Below, one piece after another: positions 26,816 to 35,535 of a stretch of DNA of 64,000 bases (within the stretch, counting starts at the first letter, position 1; every line of letters starts with the position of its first letter). This DNA comes from UBA1479 sp048263775 (GTDB taxonomy: Bacteria > Pseudomonadota > Alphaproteobacteria > Rhodospirillales > Casp-alpha2). The position numbers and the translations under genes are program-made. Location of the stretch: contig JBLXDU010000005.1 of the NCBI GenBank assembly GCA_048263775.1, forward strand, positions 186,001 through 250,000, read 5' to 3'. The notes under the pieces are model-generated. The model saw nothing but the letters and a program-made list of their open reading frames with translations, had not been told where the DNA came from and did not search any database.

Positions 26816-27606
26816 GTCTGCAGCACCGAGGAAACTAAAAGCTGGGTATAGGCGTGCTGCGGATCATCCAGAACCTGATCGGTCAGTCCCTGCTCCACCA
26901 CCTCGCCCCGGCGCATGACCATCAGGCGGTGCGACAGCAGACGAGCCACGGCGAGATCGTGGGTGACGATCACGGCGGACAAGCCCAGATCGTTGGTCAA
27001 ACCACGCAGCAGGTCGAGCAGACGCGCCTGCACCGATACGTCGAGCCCCCCCGTGGGTTCGTCCATGAACACCAGACGCGGCCCCGACACCAGATTGCGC
27101 GCGATCTGCACGCGCTGTTGCATCCCGCCGGAAAACTGCGACGGCAGATCGTCGATGCGGGCCAAGTCCATTTCCACCCGGCCGAGCCAATCCGTGACCT
27201 GGTCACGAATGGCACCGTAATGGCGCGCGCCCACCGCCATCAGGCGTTCGCCCACGTTGGCCCCGGCGCTGACCCCCATGCGCAAACCGTCGCGCGGGTT
27301 CTGATGCACGAAGCCCCAGTCCGTGCGCATAAGCATGCGGCGCTCGGCCTCGGTCAGGGTATAGACATCCGCCTGATCCCCCGTACGTAGGCGGTATGTC
27401 AGGTTGCCCGACGACGGCATTACCTGCGCCGACAGACAGTTCAGCAAGGTCGTCTTGCCGGACCCGCTTTCACCGACCACGCCCAAGACCTCGCCCGGCC
27501 ACAGATCGAAATCAATATCGCGGCAACCGATACGCGCCCCATAGGAATGGGTGATCCCCCGCGCACTGAGCAGCGGGGCGTCCTGAGGGGTAGCGCCGGC
27601 CATCAT
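26812..27606 (-). CDS. phnK: C-P lyase complex ATP-binding subunit PhnK
   Basis: A 264-residue ABC-type ATPase with Walker A GESGSGKTT, signature FSGGMQQRVQIARNL and Walker B LVFMDEPTGGLD. PhnK binds the PhnGHIJ core and couples ATP hydrolysis to C-P bond chemistry. The frame is open about 49 codons upstream inside phnJ, but ATG 27606 overlaps the phnJ stop in ATGA, the usual coupling in this operon. The N-terminus then reads MMAGATPQDAPLLSARGITH. Confidence 0.92.
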   Translation of the reverse strand: MMAGATPQDAPLLSARGITHSYGARIGCRDIDFDLWPGEVLGVVGESGSGKTTLLNCLSAQVMPSSGNLTYRLRTGDQADVYTLTEAERRMLMRTDWGFVHQNPRDGLRMGVSAGANVGERLMAVGARHYGAIRDQVTDWLGRVEMDLARIDDLPSQFSGGMQQRVQIARNLVSGPRLVFMDEPTGGLDVSVQARLLDLLRGLTNDLGLSAVIVTHDLAVARLLSHRLMVMRRGEVVEQGLTDQVLDDPQHAYTQLLVSSVLQT

Positions 27607-28487
27607 TCGCCGTCTCCTCTGTGGCCGTCGGCGACACGGCGACCGCAGTGGTCCGTATCGGAACAGACGAACATGGACCCGCCGTGGTCGTCGGTGATGA
27701 TCTCGTCGAGGAAGCTGTCCTCGGCGCCGCAGATGGCGCAGCGAGCCGCCCATTTTTGGACCTCGAAGGGATGATCCTCGAAATCCAGGCTTTCAACCCG
27801 GGTATATGGCGGGATGGCATAGATGCGCTTTTCCCGCCCGGCACCGAACAACTGCAGGGCAGTCATTTCGTGCATCTTGGGATTGTCGAACTTGGGGATC
27901 GGCGATGGCGCCGTCAGGTAACGGCCGTTGACCAGAACCGGATAGTCGTAGGACGTCTCGATATGGCCATAAGTGGCGATGTCCTCGTATAGCTTCACAT
28001 GCATGACACCGTAATCGGCAAGGCCATGCATCTTGCGGGTTTCGGCTTCGCGCGGCTCAAGCCAGCGCAAGGGTTCCGGGATCGGCACCTGATAGACGAT
28101 GATCTGGTCGTCCTTAAGCACCGTTTCGGGGATGCGGTGGCGAGTCTGAATGATCGTCGCCGCTTCCGTCGCCTCGGTCGTGGCGACCCCGGCGGTGCGC
28201 GCGAAGAAGCGGCGGATGGACACCGCGTTGGTCGTATCGTCCGCCCCCTGGTCGATCACCTTCAGCACATCCGCAAGGCCGATGATCGAGGCCGTGACCT
28301 GGATGCCGCCGGTCCCCCAGCCGTAGGGCAGTGGCATTTCCCGCGACCCGAACGGCACCTGATGGCCCGGAATCGCGACGGCCTTGAGGATCGCCCGGCG
28401 GATCATGCGTTTGGTCTGTTCGTCCAGATAGGCGAAGTTGTAACCGCCGTCCGTCATTCCCGATCCCTGGTCCGATGTCTGGGTCAT
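27603..28487 (-). CDS. phnJ: Alpha-D-ribose 1-methylphosphonate 5-phosphate C-P lyase
   Basis: The 294-residue radical SAM-type catalytic subunit that cleaves the carbon-phosphorus bond. The cluster cysteines appear as CAIC near residue 244 and CSDTDHC near 268, giving the C-X2-C and C-X5-C spacing of E. coli PhnJ. The GYNFAYLDEQTKRMIRR start and PYGWGTGGIQVTASIIG are strongly conserved family segments. phnI overlaps upstream and phnK downstream by ATGA junctions. Confidence 0.97.
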   Translation of the reverse strand: MTQTSDQGSGMTDGGYNFAYLDEQTKRMIRRAILKAVAIPGHQVPFGSREMPLPYGWGTGGIQVTASIIGLADVLKVIDQGADDTTNAVSIRRFFARTAGVATTEATEAATIIQTRHRIPETVLKDDQIIVYQVPIPEPLRWLEPREAETRKMHGLADYGVMHVKLYEDIATYGHIETSYDYPVLVNGRYLTAPSPIPKFDNPKMHEMTALQLFGAGREKRIYAIPPYTRVESLDFEDHPFEVQKWAARCAICGAEDSFLDEIITDDHGGSMFVCSDTDHCGRRVADGHRGDGE

Positions 28488-29581
28488 TTGGCGGCCTCGC
28501 TTCGCCGGGCGGCCGCCTCGCGCCTGAGGGCGCGGACCAGAACGAGCTCGCTCTGGAAATCCACGTAATGGGGTAATTTCAGGTGCTGCACGAAGCCCTG
28601 AGCCTCGACGTTGTCGGAATGGTAGAGCACGAATTCCTCGTCCTGGGCCGGGGCCTCGATCTCCTCGCCCAATTCACGGGCGCGCAGGCTGCGGTCGACC
28701 AGGGCCATGGACATGGCCTTGCGTTCCGAACGCCCGAACACCAAGCCATAGCCCCGGGTGAACTGGGGTGGCTCCGTCGCCGAGCCCGCGAACTGGTTGA
28801 TCATCTGACATTCGGTGACGGTGATGTCGCCGATCTCGATGGCAAAGCCCAGTTCCTCGGGCACGATCTCGACGGCGACCTCGCCCATGCGGATTTCCCC
28901 GGCGAAGGGATGGCTGCGGCCGTAGCCGCGCTGCGTTGAATAACCCAGCGCCAGCAAAAAGCCCTCGTCGGCGCGGGCCAGGTTCTGCAGGCGCAGGTCA
29001 CGCCCGGCGGGAAAGGACAGCGGCTCACGGGTCAGGTCCGCGACCTTGCCCTCCGCATCCGCATCGCCCGCTTCCGGCTCGATCAGGTCCTGATGGGCCA
29101 GAATATCCGTGACCCGGGGCATGGCATCGGCCATCACCGCCGGATCGCCTTCAGGCGCGGGCGATACCGGCGCTCCCGCCTCCAGGGCGAAATCGAGCAA
29201 ACGGTGAGTGTAATCGTAGGTCGGGCCCAACACCTGTCCGCCCGGCAGATCCTTGAACGTCGCCGAGATGCGCCGACGGATCGTCATCGCCGCCGTGTCG
29301 ACGGGCGTGGAGACGGCCAAGCGCGGCAAGGTCGTGCGGAAGGCGCGCAGCAGGAACACGGCCTCGACCAGATCGCCCTGAGCCTGCTTGATGGCCAGTG
29401 CGGCCAAGTCGGGATCGTAGAGCGAGCCCTCGCCCATCACTCGATCAACGGCGAGCGACATCTGTTGCTTGATCTGATCGAGCGTCAGCTCCGGCACACC
29501 GGCATCGCCACGCCGTTCCTCGGCCAACAGCGCATGGGCATTGTCGATGGCCTTTTCCCCGCCCTTGACCGCGACGTACAT
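28484..29581 (-). CDS. phnI: C-P lyase core subunit PhnI
   Basis: A 365-residue protein matching PhnI in length and pattern (MYVAVKGGEKAIDNAHALLA at the N-terminus, SATEPPQFTRGYGLVFGRSE in the middle, LPHYVDFQSELVLVRALR near the end). PhnI displaces the adenine of a nucleoside triphosphate with methylphosphonate, in complex with PhnGHL. It starts five bases after the phnH stop and overlaps phnJ. Confidence 0.95.
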   Translation of the reverse strand: MYVAVKGGEKAIDNAHALLAEERRGDAGVPELTLDQIKQQMSLAVDRVMGEGSLYDPDLAALAIKQAQGDLVEAVFLLRAFRTTLPRLAVSTPVDTAAMTIRRRISATFKDLPGGQVLGPTYDYTHRLLDFALEAGAPVSPAPEGDPAVMADAMPRVTDILAHQDLIEPEAGDADAEGKVADLTREPLSFPAGRDLRLQNLARADEGFLLALGYSTQRGYGRSHPFAGEIRMGEVAVEIVPEELGFAIEIGDITVTECQMINQFAGSATEPPQFTRGYGLVFGRSERKAMSMALVDRSLRARELGEEIEAPAQDEEFVLYHSDNVEAQGFVQHLKLPHYVDFQSELVLVRALRREAAARRSEAAK

Positions 29582-29585
29582 CGTG

Positions 29586-30215
29586 TCAGCCCTCCACCCG
29601 CGTCGTACGCGGCAAGGCGGCGATGCGCCGGCCGGCGCAAAGAATCAGGTCAATGCCGCAGGGAAAGCGGTCCGCGTTGCGCGCAAGGTCATCGACGATC
29701 CCATCTGGTAAGCCCGCGACATGGAGCCCCACGGCACCGTCGATGCCCGGGCCGCTCAGCCGCCAGGCGCCCGCAGCATCGGTGGACGCCACTGCCAGAT
29801 CCCCGACCTGCACGATCAGGGTCGCCGAGCCTTCGGGGGCTTCATCCGTGCCTTGCCGGAACGCACCAAAGGCAGGCAAGGCCCTGCCGTCGGTGATCAG
29901 GACGAAATCGGCCTGGGCCGATCCCGTCGCGCGAGGGGCGCCCGTGTGAAAGGTCAGGAATGCCGCCGCCCCGTCCGCATCACGGCCGCCACCGTCAATC
30001 CACAATGGCGTTTCGAAATCCAGAAGGGCAAGGCAGACCGCCGCCCCGGCTATGTTCAACGGAGCCGGCGGATCGATTTGGACCGCCGTTTCCCGCACCT
30101 CGCCCGGCCGTGACATCGCGCGCAGAACGTCGCGGAACACGCCCTGCGCGTCATGCACCGGGTCATGGAACCCCGCGGCCAGACCGCCCGCCATTGAACC
30201 CGTCGAAGTGGTCAT
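29586..30215 (-). CDS. phnH: C-P lyase core subunit PhnH
   Basis: A 209-residue PhnH. The start segment LAAGFHDPVHDAQGVFRDVL is the family signature and RNADRFPCGIDLILCAGRRI closes the fold. PhnH is a dimeric, PLP-transferase-like scaffold with no known active site. Its ATG overlaps the phnG stop. Confidence 0.94.
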   Translation of the reverse strand: MTTSTGSMAGGLAAGFHDPVHDAQGVFRDVLRAMSRPGEVRETAVQIDPPAPLNIAGAAVCLALLDFETPLWIDGGGRDADGAAAFLTFHTGAPRATGSAQADFVLITDGRALPAFGAFRQGTDEAPEGSATLIVQVGDLAVASTDAAGAWRLSGPGIDGAVGLHVAGLPDGIVDDLARNADRFPCGIDLILCAGRRIAALPRTTRVEG

Positions 30216-30718
30216 TCGGAATCCGCCGATTGTTCACGGACCAGGGTGAAGAACTCAACCTTGGTTGCCGCTGTCTTGGCGGCAGCCCGCGCCCGCGCCA
30301 TGGCGCGCGATGCCCGCAGCGGCGCGATGACACACGCCATCACCCGGTCCGCCCAGGTGTCGGTCTGCAACAGAGCGTCGAACAGGGCCGCCAGTTCCGC
30401 GTGGCGCGCTGAGCGGCCGGCGACATAACCGTGCCCGATGGTTCCGTCCGCCAGCCCCACGGAGCAGCGGGTGACCGTCATTTCACCCAGGTTGAAGGCC
30501 TGACCATCACCGCCGGCGCGTCCCCGCACCATCGCCAGGCCCTGTTGCGGCGCACGTAAGACGTCGTATGCCATGGCCGACTGATCCGAGGCCGACAGCG
30601 CCTGCCAAGCGGCCTCCAGCTCGGCTTCGGATGCACGCGCCAGCAGGCCCATCCATTCCGCGCGGCCATCGGAACCGGTCGCCCCACCGGGGGCTTGGGA
30701 GCAGGAAGAACGAGGCAT
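30212..30718 (-). CDS. phnG: C-P lyase core subunit PhnG
   Basis: A 168-residue PhnG, first gene of phnGHIJKL-DUF1045. The conserved parts are EWMGLLARASEAELEAAWQA and GLADGTIGHGYVAGRSARHAEL. The open frame runs 26 codons further upstream into the operator region, so ATG 30718 (MPRSSCSQAP) is preferred; a GGAG lies 12 bases upstream. It follows a promoter region with a Pho box, a TATTAT -10 and a PhnF-type operator. Confidence 0.9.
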   Translation of the reverse strand: MPRSSCSQAPGGATGSDGRAEWMGLLARASEAELEAAWQALSASDQSAMAYDVLRAPQQGLAMVRGRAGGDGQAFNLGEMTVTRCSVGLADGTIGHGYVAGRSARHAELAALFDALLQTDTWADRVMACVIAPLRASRAMARARAAAKTAATKVEFFTLVREQSADSE

Positions 30719-30784
30719 TTTCGCTTGGATCTCCGCCAGTCTTAAATCCACCGCAAGGTCCCACGCTGGCCCTTGCGCTATGAA

Positions 30785-30815
30785 TAGACAAACCAACTAT
30801 TTGTCTAGACGTCTA
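30785..30815. promoter_or_regulatory. PhnF-type operator array
   Basis: Two overlapping palindromes built from one half-site: TAGACAAA (30785-30792) and TTTGTCTA (30800-30807) with a 7-base spacer, then TAGACGTCTA (30806-30815). GTCTAGAC-like palindromes fit the HutC-type GntR family, to which PhnF belongs. The array lies just downstream of the candidate phnG -10 element, where a bound repressor would block transcription, and between phnG and divergent phnF. Confidence 0.6.
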
Positions 30816-30826
30816 TTTCTTTCGTG

Positions 30827-30832
30827 ATAATA
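30827..30832 (-). promoter_or_regulatory. Candidate -10 element for the phnG operon
   Basis: TATTAT on the minus strand, downstream of the Pho-box-like pair and directly upstream of the PhnF-type operator. No good -35 is present 17 bases away (TACTTG), as expected for an activator-dependent promoter. Confidence 0.4.
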
Positions 30833-30867
30833 TGACCTGACGTACCCGGCAAGTAAATCGACAAGTC

Positions 30868-30885
30868 ATGACGATTCAATGACAC
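30868..30885 (-). promoter_or_regulatory. Pho-box-like direct repeat for phnG
   Basis: On the minus strand GTGTCAT, spacer TGAA, TCGTCAT: two heptamers with the 11-base period of PhoB sites (consensus CTGTCAT-N4-CTGTCAT), 6/7 and 5/7 matches. It is about 150 bases upstream of phnG and about 35 bases upstream of the -10 candidate. Confidence 0.45.
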
Positions 30886-30925
30886 CCCGGGGACGGATCA
30901 TCATGGGATGGAATGAGGCCTAGTC

Positions 30926-31663
30926 ATGGACCCAACGAGAGTGAAACGCGGATCGGGTGTATCCCTGTGGCGCCAAATCGAGGAACAGATTTCCGACGAC
31001 ATCGCCAGTGGTATGATCGCGCCTGGATCCCGCCTGCCGACGGAACACGACCTGGCCGAACGCTTCAACGTCAACCGCCATACCGTGCGCCGCGCCATGA
31101 AGGCGCTGGAGCAGGAAGGGCTGATCCGCATCGAACAAGGCCGCGGCACCTTCGTCCATGAACATGTCATTGACTACCCCGTGCGCCGCCGCACCCGGTT
31201 CACGGAAAACATCATGGCCCAACGCCGCCAACCCGGCGGCTGGGTTCTGTTGAGTGAACGGGTCAAGGCCTCGGGCGACGTCGCCGAAGCTCTTGATCTT
31301 GCGGAAGGGGCCTTGGTTTCCCTGATCCGCACAATCGGCGAGGCCGACGGACGGCCGATCAGCGTCGCCGACCATTACTTCTGCGCCGCACGCTTCCCAA
31401 GCATGATCGAGGCGTTCGAGGAATCACGGTCGATCTCCAAGGCTCTTGCTCAGTTCGGTGTCGCCGACTTCTTCCGCAAGATCACCCGCGTCACCACCCG
31501 CATGCCCGATGCCGATGAAGTCCAGCTTCTCAGTCAGCCGCCCAACCGGCCGGTGCTGGTCGCCGAAAGCATCAACGTGGATACGGACGGCAAGCCCATC
31601 GAATACGGCCTGACCCGGTTCGCAGGCGACCGCGTACAGTTGTTGTTCGAACCCTCAACCTGA
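30926..31663 (+). CDS. phnF: GntR-family (HutC subfamily) phosphonate regulator PhnF
   Basis: A 245-residue regulator. An N-terminal winged HTH (about 8-75) includes LPTEHDLAERFNVNRHTVRRAMKALEQEGLI, and a C-terminal UTRA ligand-binding domain (about 95-240) includes RTRMPDADEVQLL-type and RPVLVAESINVDTDGKPIEYG segments. It is divergent from phnG with the TAGAC/GTCTA operator array between them, and phnM follows on the same strand. Likely a repressor released by a phosphonate pathway intermediate or phosphate signal; ligand unknown. Confidence 0.92.
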   Translation: MDPTRVKRGSGVSLWRQIEEQISDDIASGMIAPGSRLPTEHDLAERFNVNRHTVRRAMKALEQEGLIRIEQGRGTFVHEHVIDYPVRRRTRFTENIMAQRRQPGGWVLLSERVKASGDVAEALDLAEGALVSLIRTIGEADGRPISVADHYFCAARFPSMIEAFEESRSISKALAQFGVADFFRKITRVTTRMPDADEVQLLSQPPNRPVLVAESINVDTDGKPIEYGLTRFAGDRVQLLFEPST

Positions 31664-31683
31664 TCCCCCCCTTCGGGGTAGTG

Positions 31684-31712
31684 CTGTCATCCATACGTCA
31701 TCCCAGGGTCAC
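31684..31712 (+). promoter_or_regulatory. Pho box upstream of phnM
   Basis: Three heptamers in perfect 11-base register: CTGTCAT (31684), ACGTCAT (31695), GGGTCAC (31706), with 4-base spacers CCAT and CCCA. The first matches the PhoB heptamer exactly. It is about 85-115 bases upstream of phnM. A PhnF-like half-site pair GTCTGGAC follows at 31714-31721. Confidence 0.6.
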
Positions 31713-31797
31713 CGTCTGGACATGCCCGACCTCTAAGAGGGTTGGAACGATACCGGCGGGCTGCCCCCAATGCCGCCGATGAACAGAGGTGCGCGGG

Positions 31798-32967
31798 ATG
31801 ATGAACATCGTGGTAAATAGTCGTTCAATGGTTTCGGAACTGATTTTCACCAACGCCACGGTGGTTACCCGCGAACGCGCCTTCACCGGCACCCTTCGTG
31901 TCGCCGACGGCATGATCCGCGACGTCGATGACGGACGCAGCGGCCTGCCCCATGCCATTGATTGTGAGGGCGACTTTCTGATCCCCGGCCTGGTCGACAT
32001 CCACACGGACAATCTGGAAAAGCACCTGGAACCGCGTCCCGGCGTGAAATGGCCGGGCCTGGCGGCGTTTCAGGTTCACGACCGCATGCTGGCCACTGCC
32101 GGCGTCACGACTGTCTTCGATTCCCTGGTCGTCGGCGATATGCATCTTGGCAAACCGGGCCGCCAAGGCGCTTTGGACCTGGCCAAGGACGTCCTCACGG
32201 CCTCGATCGACGACGACCTGATGAAGGCCGATCACCGCCTGCACATTCGTGCCGAGGTCGCGTCCGACACGGTGATGAACGAACTGGCCAATATCATCGA
32301 CCATCCCTTGGTCGCCCTGGTGTCGGTCATGGATCACACCCCGGGCCAGCGCCAATGGCGCGACTTGGACAAGTGGAAGAAGGTATACAGCCGCGTCTAC
32401 ACCGCGGCGGAACTGGACGCCCAGATCGACGGCCTGATCGAACGGCAGAAGAACTACAGCGCCCAAAACCGCCAGGCAGTCATCGAGGAAGCGCGCAAGC
32501 GCGGCATTCCACTGGCCAGCCACGACGACACCACGGCCGAACACGTGGCCCAGGGGCACCAGGAAGGCATCCTGATTTCAGAATTTCCGACCACCCTGGA
32601 CGCCGCCCGCGCCGCCCATGCCCACGGCATGAAAACGATCATGGGCAGCCCCAATATCGTGAAGGGCGGATCGCACTCGGGCAACGTCGCCGCCGCCGCC
32701 TTGGCCGAGGCTGGCCTGCTGGACGGTCTGGCGTCCGACTACGTGCCGATTTCCATGATCCATTCGGCCTTCATCCTGGCCGACAAGCACGGGATCGCCC
32801 TGCCCGATGCCGTCGCAATGGTGACGGCCGAACCTGCCGCCATGGCAGGCCTGACCGACCGCGGCGAGATCGCCCCCGGCAAGTCCGCCGATCTGGTCCG
32901 TGTGAAGTCCTACCAGGATCTGCCGGCGATCATGGGCGTGTGGCGGCGCGGCCGCCAGGTTGCCTAA
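31798..32967 (+). CDS. phnM: Ribose 1-methylphosphonate 5-triphosphate diphosphatase
   Basis: A protein of about 389 residues of the amidohydrolase superfamily that removes diphosphate from the ribose triphosphate phosphonate. Metal ligands are visible in GLVDIHTDNLEKHLEPRPG and in PLASHDDTTAEHV; the C-terminal MAGLTDRGEIAPGKSADLV is standard. Three starts are possible: ATG 31798 (after AGAGG), ATG 31801, or ATG 31828 (MVSELIFTNA), the last fitting typical PhnM N-termini best. It has its own Pho box upstream. Confidence 0.93.
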   Translation: MMNIVVNSRSMVSELIFTNATVVTRERAFTGTLRVADGMIRDVDDGRSGLPHAIDCEGDFLIPGLVDIHTDNLEKHLEPRPGVKWPGLAAFQVHDRMLATAGVTTVFDSLVVGDMHLGKPGRQGALDLAKDVLTASIDDDLMKADHRLHIRAEVASDTVMNELANIIDHPLVALVSVMDHTPGQRQWRDLDKWKKVYSRVYTAAELDAQIDGLIERQKNYSAQNRQAVIEEARKRGIPLASHDDTTAEHVAQGHQEGILISEFPTTLDAARAAHAHGMKTIMGSPNIVKGGSHSGNVAAAALAEAGLLDGLASDYVPISMIHSAFILADKHGIALPDAVAMVTAEPAAMAGLTDRGEIAPGKSADLVRVKSYQDLPAIMGVWRRGRQVA

Positions 32968-33046
32968 GCCGACACCCCGGCAAGGAACAGCCGATGCCAC
33001 CCGCCCGGTTTCGGGCAAGTGGACATCAAGCAACCGATAATCCGCT

Positions 33047-33379
33047 TTAAAGGAGACTGGCCAGATGGTCGACGCGGCGGCGAAGGTTTTCCAGAACCTC
33101 GCCGACTTCGGCGGTCGCCCGCGCGGTCTGCGCCGACAGGTTCTTGACCTCGCCTGCGACGACGGCAAAGCCCTTACCGGCATCACCGGCACGGGCGGCC
33201 TCGATGGTCGCATTCAGGGCCAGGAGGTTGGTCTGCTTGGCGATCGCATCGATCTGTTCGGCGACCTTCCCGACCTGGGCGATTTCCGTCTGAAGGCTGG
33301 AGATTTCATCGCGAATTTCCGCGTTGCGGTCATCGCCAATCACGGCCGTCCCAGCGGCGGTGGCAACTTCGGTGCTCAT
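33047..33379 (-). CDS. Stand-alone MCP signalling-tip protein
   Basis: A 110-residue soluble protein consisting almost only of the methyl-accepting chemotaxis protein hairpin tip. IDAIAKQTNLLALNATIEAA and RAGDAGKGFAVVAGEVKNLS are the highly conserved residues contacting CheA and CheW. There is no sensor, transmembrane or HAMP segment. AGGACGCAGGT precedes the ATG, and the frame has a stop close upstream, so it does not appear to be a broken larger gene. Located between phnM and phnE. Function unknown; it could modulate a chemosensory array or be a remnant. Confidence 0.7.
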   Translation of the reverse strand: MSTEVATAAGTAVIGDDRNAEIRDEISSLQTEIAQVGKVAEQIDAIAKQTNLLALNATIEAARAGDAGKGFAVVAGEVKNLSAQTARATAEVGEVLENLRRRVDHLASLL

Positions 33380-33547
33380 ACCTGCGTCCTACGCATTGTT
33401 GTTGTGTCCTCAATCGAATGTCCGCGCGGCCCGAAGCCGCGCAGCAGCCCCCCCAAGAGGCCCAGACAGGAACCGTAGCCGATTCGCACAAATCGGCCAA
33501 GCGGGTAATAAAGGAACGCTCACAAGGCGGTCTCCCGGTATGAAAAG

Positions 33548-34363
33548 TCAGGTAAAGCGTTGACGCAGGATCTGGGAAACGATGTCGAGCAGGGTCACCG
33601 TGCCGATGATGATGAGCATCACCGCCGCGGTCTCCGCATAATAAAACCCGCGAATGAATTCCCACAACACCATGCCGATACCACCCGCACCGACAATACC
33701 GATCACCGTTGCCGAGCGCAGGTTGCTTTCGAACCGGTAAAGTGAAAAGGAAATCCAAAGCGGCAGAACCTGCGGGATGACACCGAAGATGACCTCGTGA
33801 ATGGCATCGGCGCCTGTGGCGCGGATACCTTCGACCGGGTTGGGATCAATGGCTTCGACCGCTTCGGAAAACAGCTTGGCCAGGACGCCCGTGGTATGGA
33901 TCCATAAGGCCAGGACGCCCGCGAAGGGTCCCAGGCCGACGGCGACCACGAACAGCATGGCGAACACGAATTCGTTGATGGCGCGGGCCGCGTCCATCAG
34001 CCGGCGTGTCGGCTGGTAAACCCACCAGGGCACCAAATTCTGGGACGACAGAATGCCCAAAGGCACCGAGCAAACAACTGCGAGCACCGTGCCCCAAATG
34101 GCGACCTGCACGGTGATCATCATCTCGCGCAGCATGGTCGGCCATTCATAGAAGTTCGGCGGAAAGAACCCGGAGGCGAATTCGGCCATGTTATCGGCGT
34201 ATTCCACCAGGGCCAGGGGGTTCATCTCCGCCCCTTCCCAGGCCCAAGCCAGAATCGCCAGGACCACCACCCAGCCCAGCATGTTCACGGTCGACCGCTT
34301 GACGTCCCTAGCAGGTAACGTCAGCGGCTGGGCGGCGGCGCCGGTGTTGTCGATCACGGTCAT
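33548..34363 (-). CDS. phnE: Phosphonate ABC transporter permease PhnE
   Basis: A 271-residue inner-membrane permease with about six hydrophobic segments and the EAA-type loop EGIRATGADAIHEVIFGVIP near residue 177. GIVGAGGIGMVLWEFI is characteristic of PhnE. Last gene of phnC-phnD-phnE on the minus strand; only one permease gene is present, so it probably works as a homodimer. Confidence 0.94.
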   Translation of the reverse strand: MTVIDNTGAAAQPLTLPARDVKRSTVNMLGWVVVLAILAWAWEGAEMNPLALVEYADNMAEFASGFFPPNFYEWPTMLREMMITVQVAIWGTVLAVVCSVPLGILSSQNLVPWWVYQPTRRLMDAARAINEFVFAMLFVVAVGLGPFAGVLALWIHTTGVLAKLFSEAVEAIDPNPVEGIRATGADAIHEVIFGVIPQVLPLWISFSLYRFESNLRSATVIGIVGAGGIGMVLWEFIRGFYYAETAAVMLIIIGTVTLLDIVSQILRQRFT

Positions 34364-34443
34364 GAAGCTTCCGTTCTTGGAGAGTTCGGGGAATAAGCGG
34401 ACGCCGCGCCCAAAGCGGGCGCGGCGCCTTGAAAAGGCCGGGC

Positions 34444-35466
34444 CTAACGCAGAGCCAACTGGTTTTCGCTGAGAACTTTCAGCACGTCGAGCTTGCGATC
34501 GATTTCGGCAATCTTCTTGGCCTTATCGGCCGCGTCCATGCGTTCGTCACCGGCCAGCTTGCGTTTGTCCTTGAACAACTGGAGCTGGCGGATCGGATAA
34601 AGCTGCGCGTTGGAAGAATCCTCGAAAGGCGCCCAGCCCGAGCTGACGCCGGACAGGATCTTACGTTCCTTTTCGGCGTTCGGCCCGAGACGGCCGTAGG
34701 ACAGGAAGAAGCCCTTGATGATGCTCTTGGCGCCCTTGTCCAGGTCCGAGCGCCACACGATCGGATCGTTGGGGATCAGGGGCGATTTCCAGATCGCTTT
34801 GATCTTGGCATAGGCATCCGGGTGATTTTTCTGCAGGCGCGACAGGGATTCCGTGTTGTTGGTGGCGAAATCCACCTGGCCGTTGGCCACGGACAGCGCA
34901 TTGGTTTCGTGGCTGGCGTTGCGCACCGACTTGTAGCACTTCTTGGGGTCGACATCGTTCTTGGCGAACACATAGAAGCTGGGCACCAGGAACCCAGATG
35001 TGGAGTTCGGGTCACCATTACCGAAAGTCAGCGACTTGTCGCAGTTCAGGACGTCTTCAAGCTTGTTCAGCTTGTCGTTGTCCTTCTGTGTCAGCAGCAG
35101 CGACCAATAACCTGGGTTGCCGGTGACGTCGACCGTCTGCACGAAGACCTCACCGCCGGCGCGGTCGACGGCCTCCATGGCCGACTTGTTGCCGAACCAG
35201 GCAACATCGACCTTCTTAAAACGCATGGCTTCAATCACCCCGGCGTAATCGGACGCGAAGAACGCCTTTACCTCGACGCCGAGTTGCTTGCCCATATCTT
35301 CCAGGAACGGGGTGAAGCTTTTCTTCAGGCCTTGGGACGATTCCGTGGAAATGATGCCGAAGGTCAACGGGTTCGGCATGTCGGCCCGGGCTGCGCCGAT
35401 GGACGCAACGTGAACCGTAGCAAAGGCCGCCAGCGCGATGCCGGCGATCATGGCCCTTTTAAACAT
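34444..35466 (-). CDS. phnD: Phosphonate ABC transporter substrate-binding protein PhnD
   Basis: A 340-residue periplasmic protein with a signal peptide (MFKRAMIAGIALAAFATVHV, cleavage near ARA-DM). The mature start NPLTFGIISTESSQGLKKSF and the FASDYAGVIEAMRFKKVDVAW region match PhnD. Ser and Thr residues near these segments normally bind the phosphonate group. ATG 35466 has a very strong ribosome site (AGGAGGAAGTCGAAA); the upstream frame extension is discarded. Confidence 0.95.
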   Translation of the reverse strand: MFKRAMIAGIALAAFATVHVASIGAARADMPNPLTFGIISTESSQGLKKSFTPFLEDMGKQLGVEVKAFFASDYAGVIEAMRFKKVDVAWFGNKSAMEAVDRAGGEVFVQTVDVTGNPGYWSLLLTQKDNDKLNKLEDVLNCDKSLTFGNGDPNSTSGFLVPSFYVFAKNDVDPKKCYKSVRNASHETNALSVANGQVDFATNNTESLSRLQKNHPDAYAKIKAIWKSPLIPNDPIVWRSDLDKGAKSIIKGFFLSYGRLGPNAEKERKILSGVSSGWAPFEDSSNAQLYPIRQLQLFKDKRKLAGDERMDAADKAKKIAEIDRKLDVLKVLSENQLALR

Positions 35467-35535
35467 TTTCGACTTCCTCCTAAGTTTAAGTGGACATGTG
35501 AAATGCGGGACGGGACAAACCAATAGGGCGGCCGC

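Noticed and set aside
33065..33478. 137-residue plus-strand frame with a good AAAGGAG before its ATG, after phnM
   Set aside because: It is antisense to the MCP-tip gene, whose protein carries highly conserved residues on the other strand; the plus-strand protein shows no family pattern.
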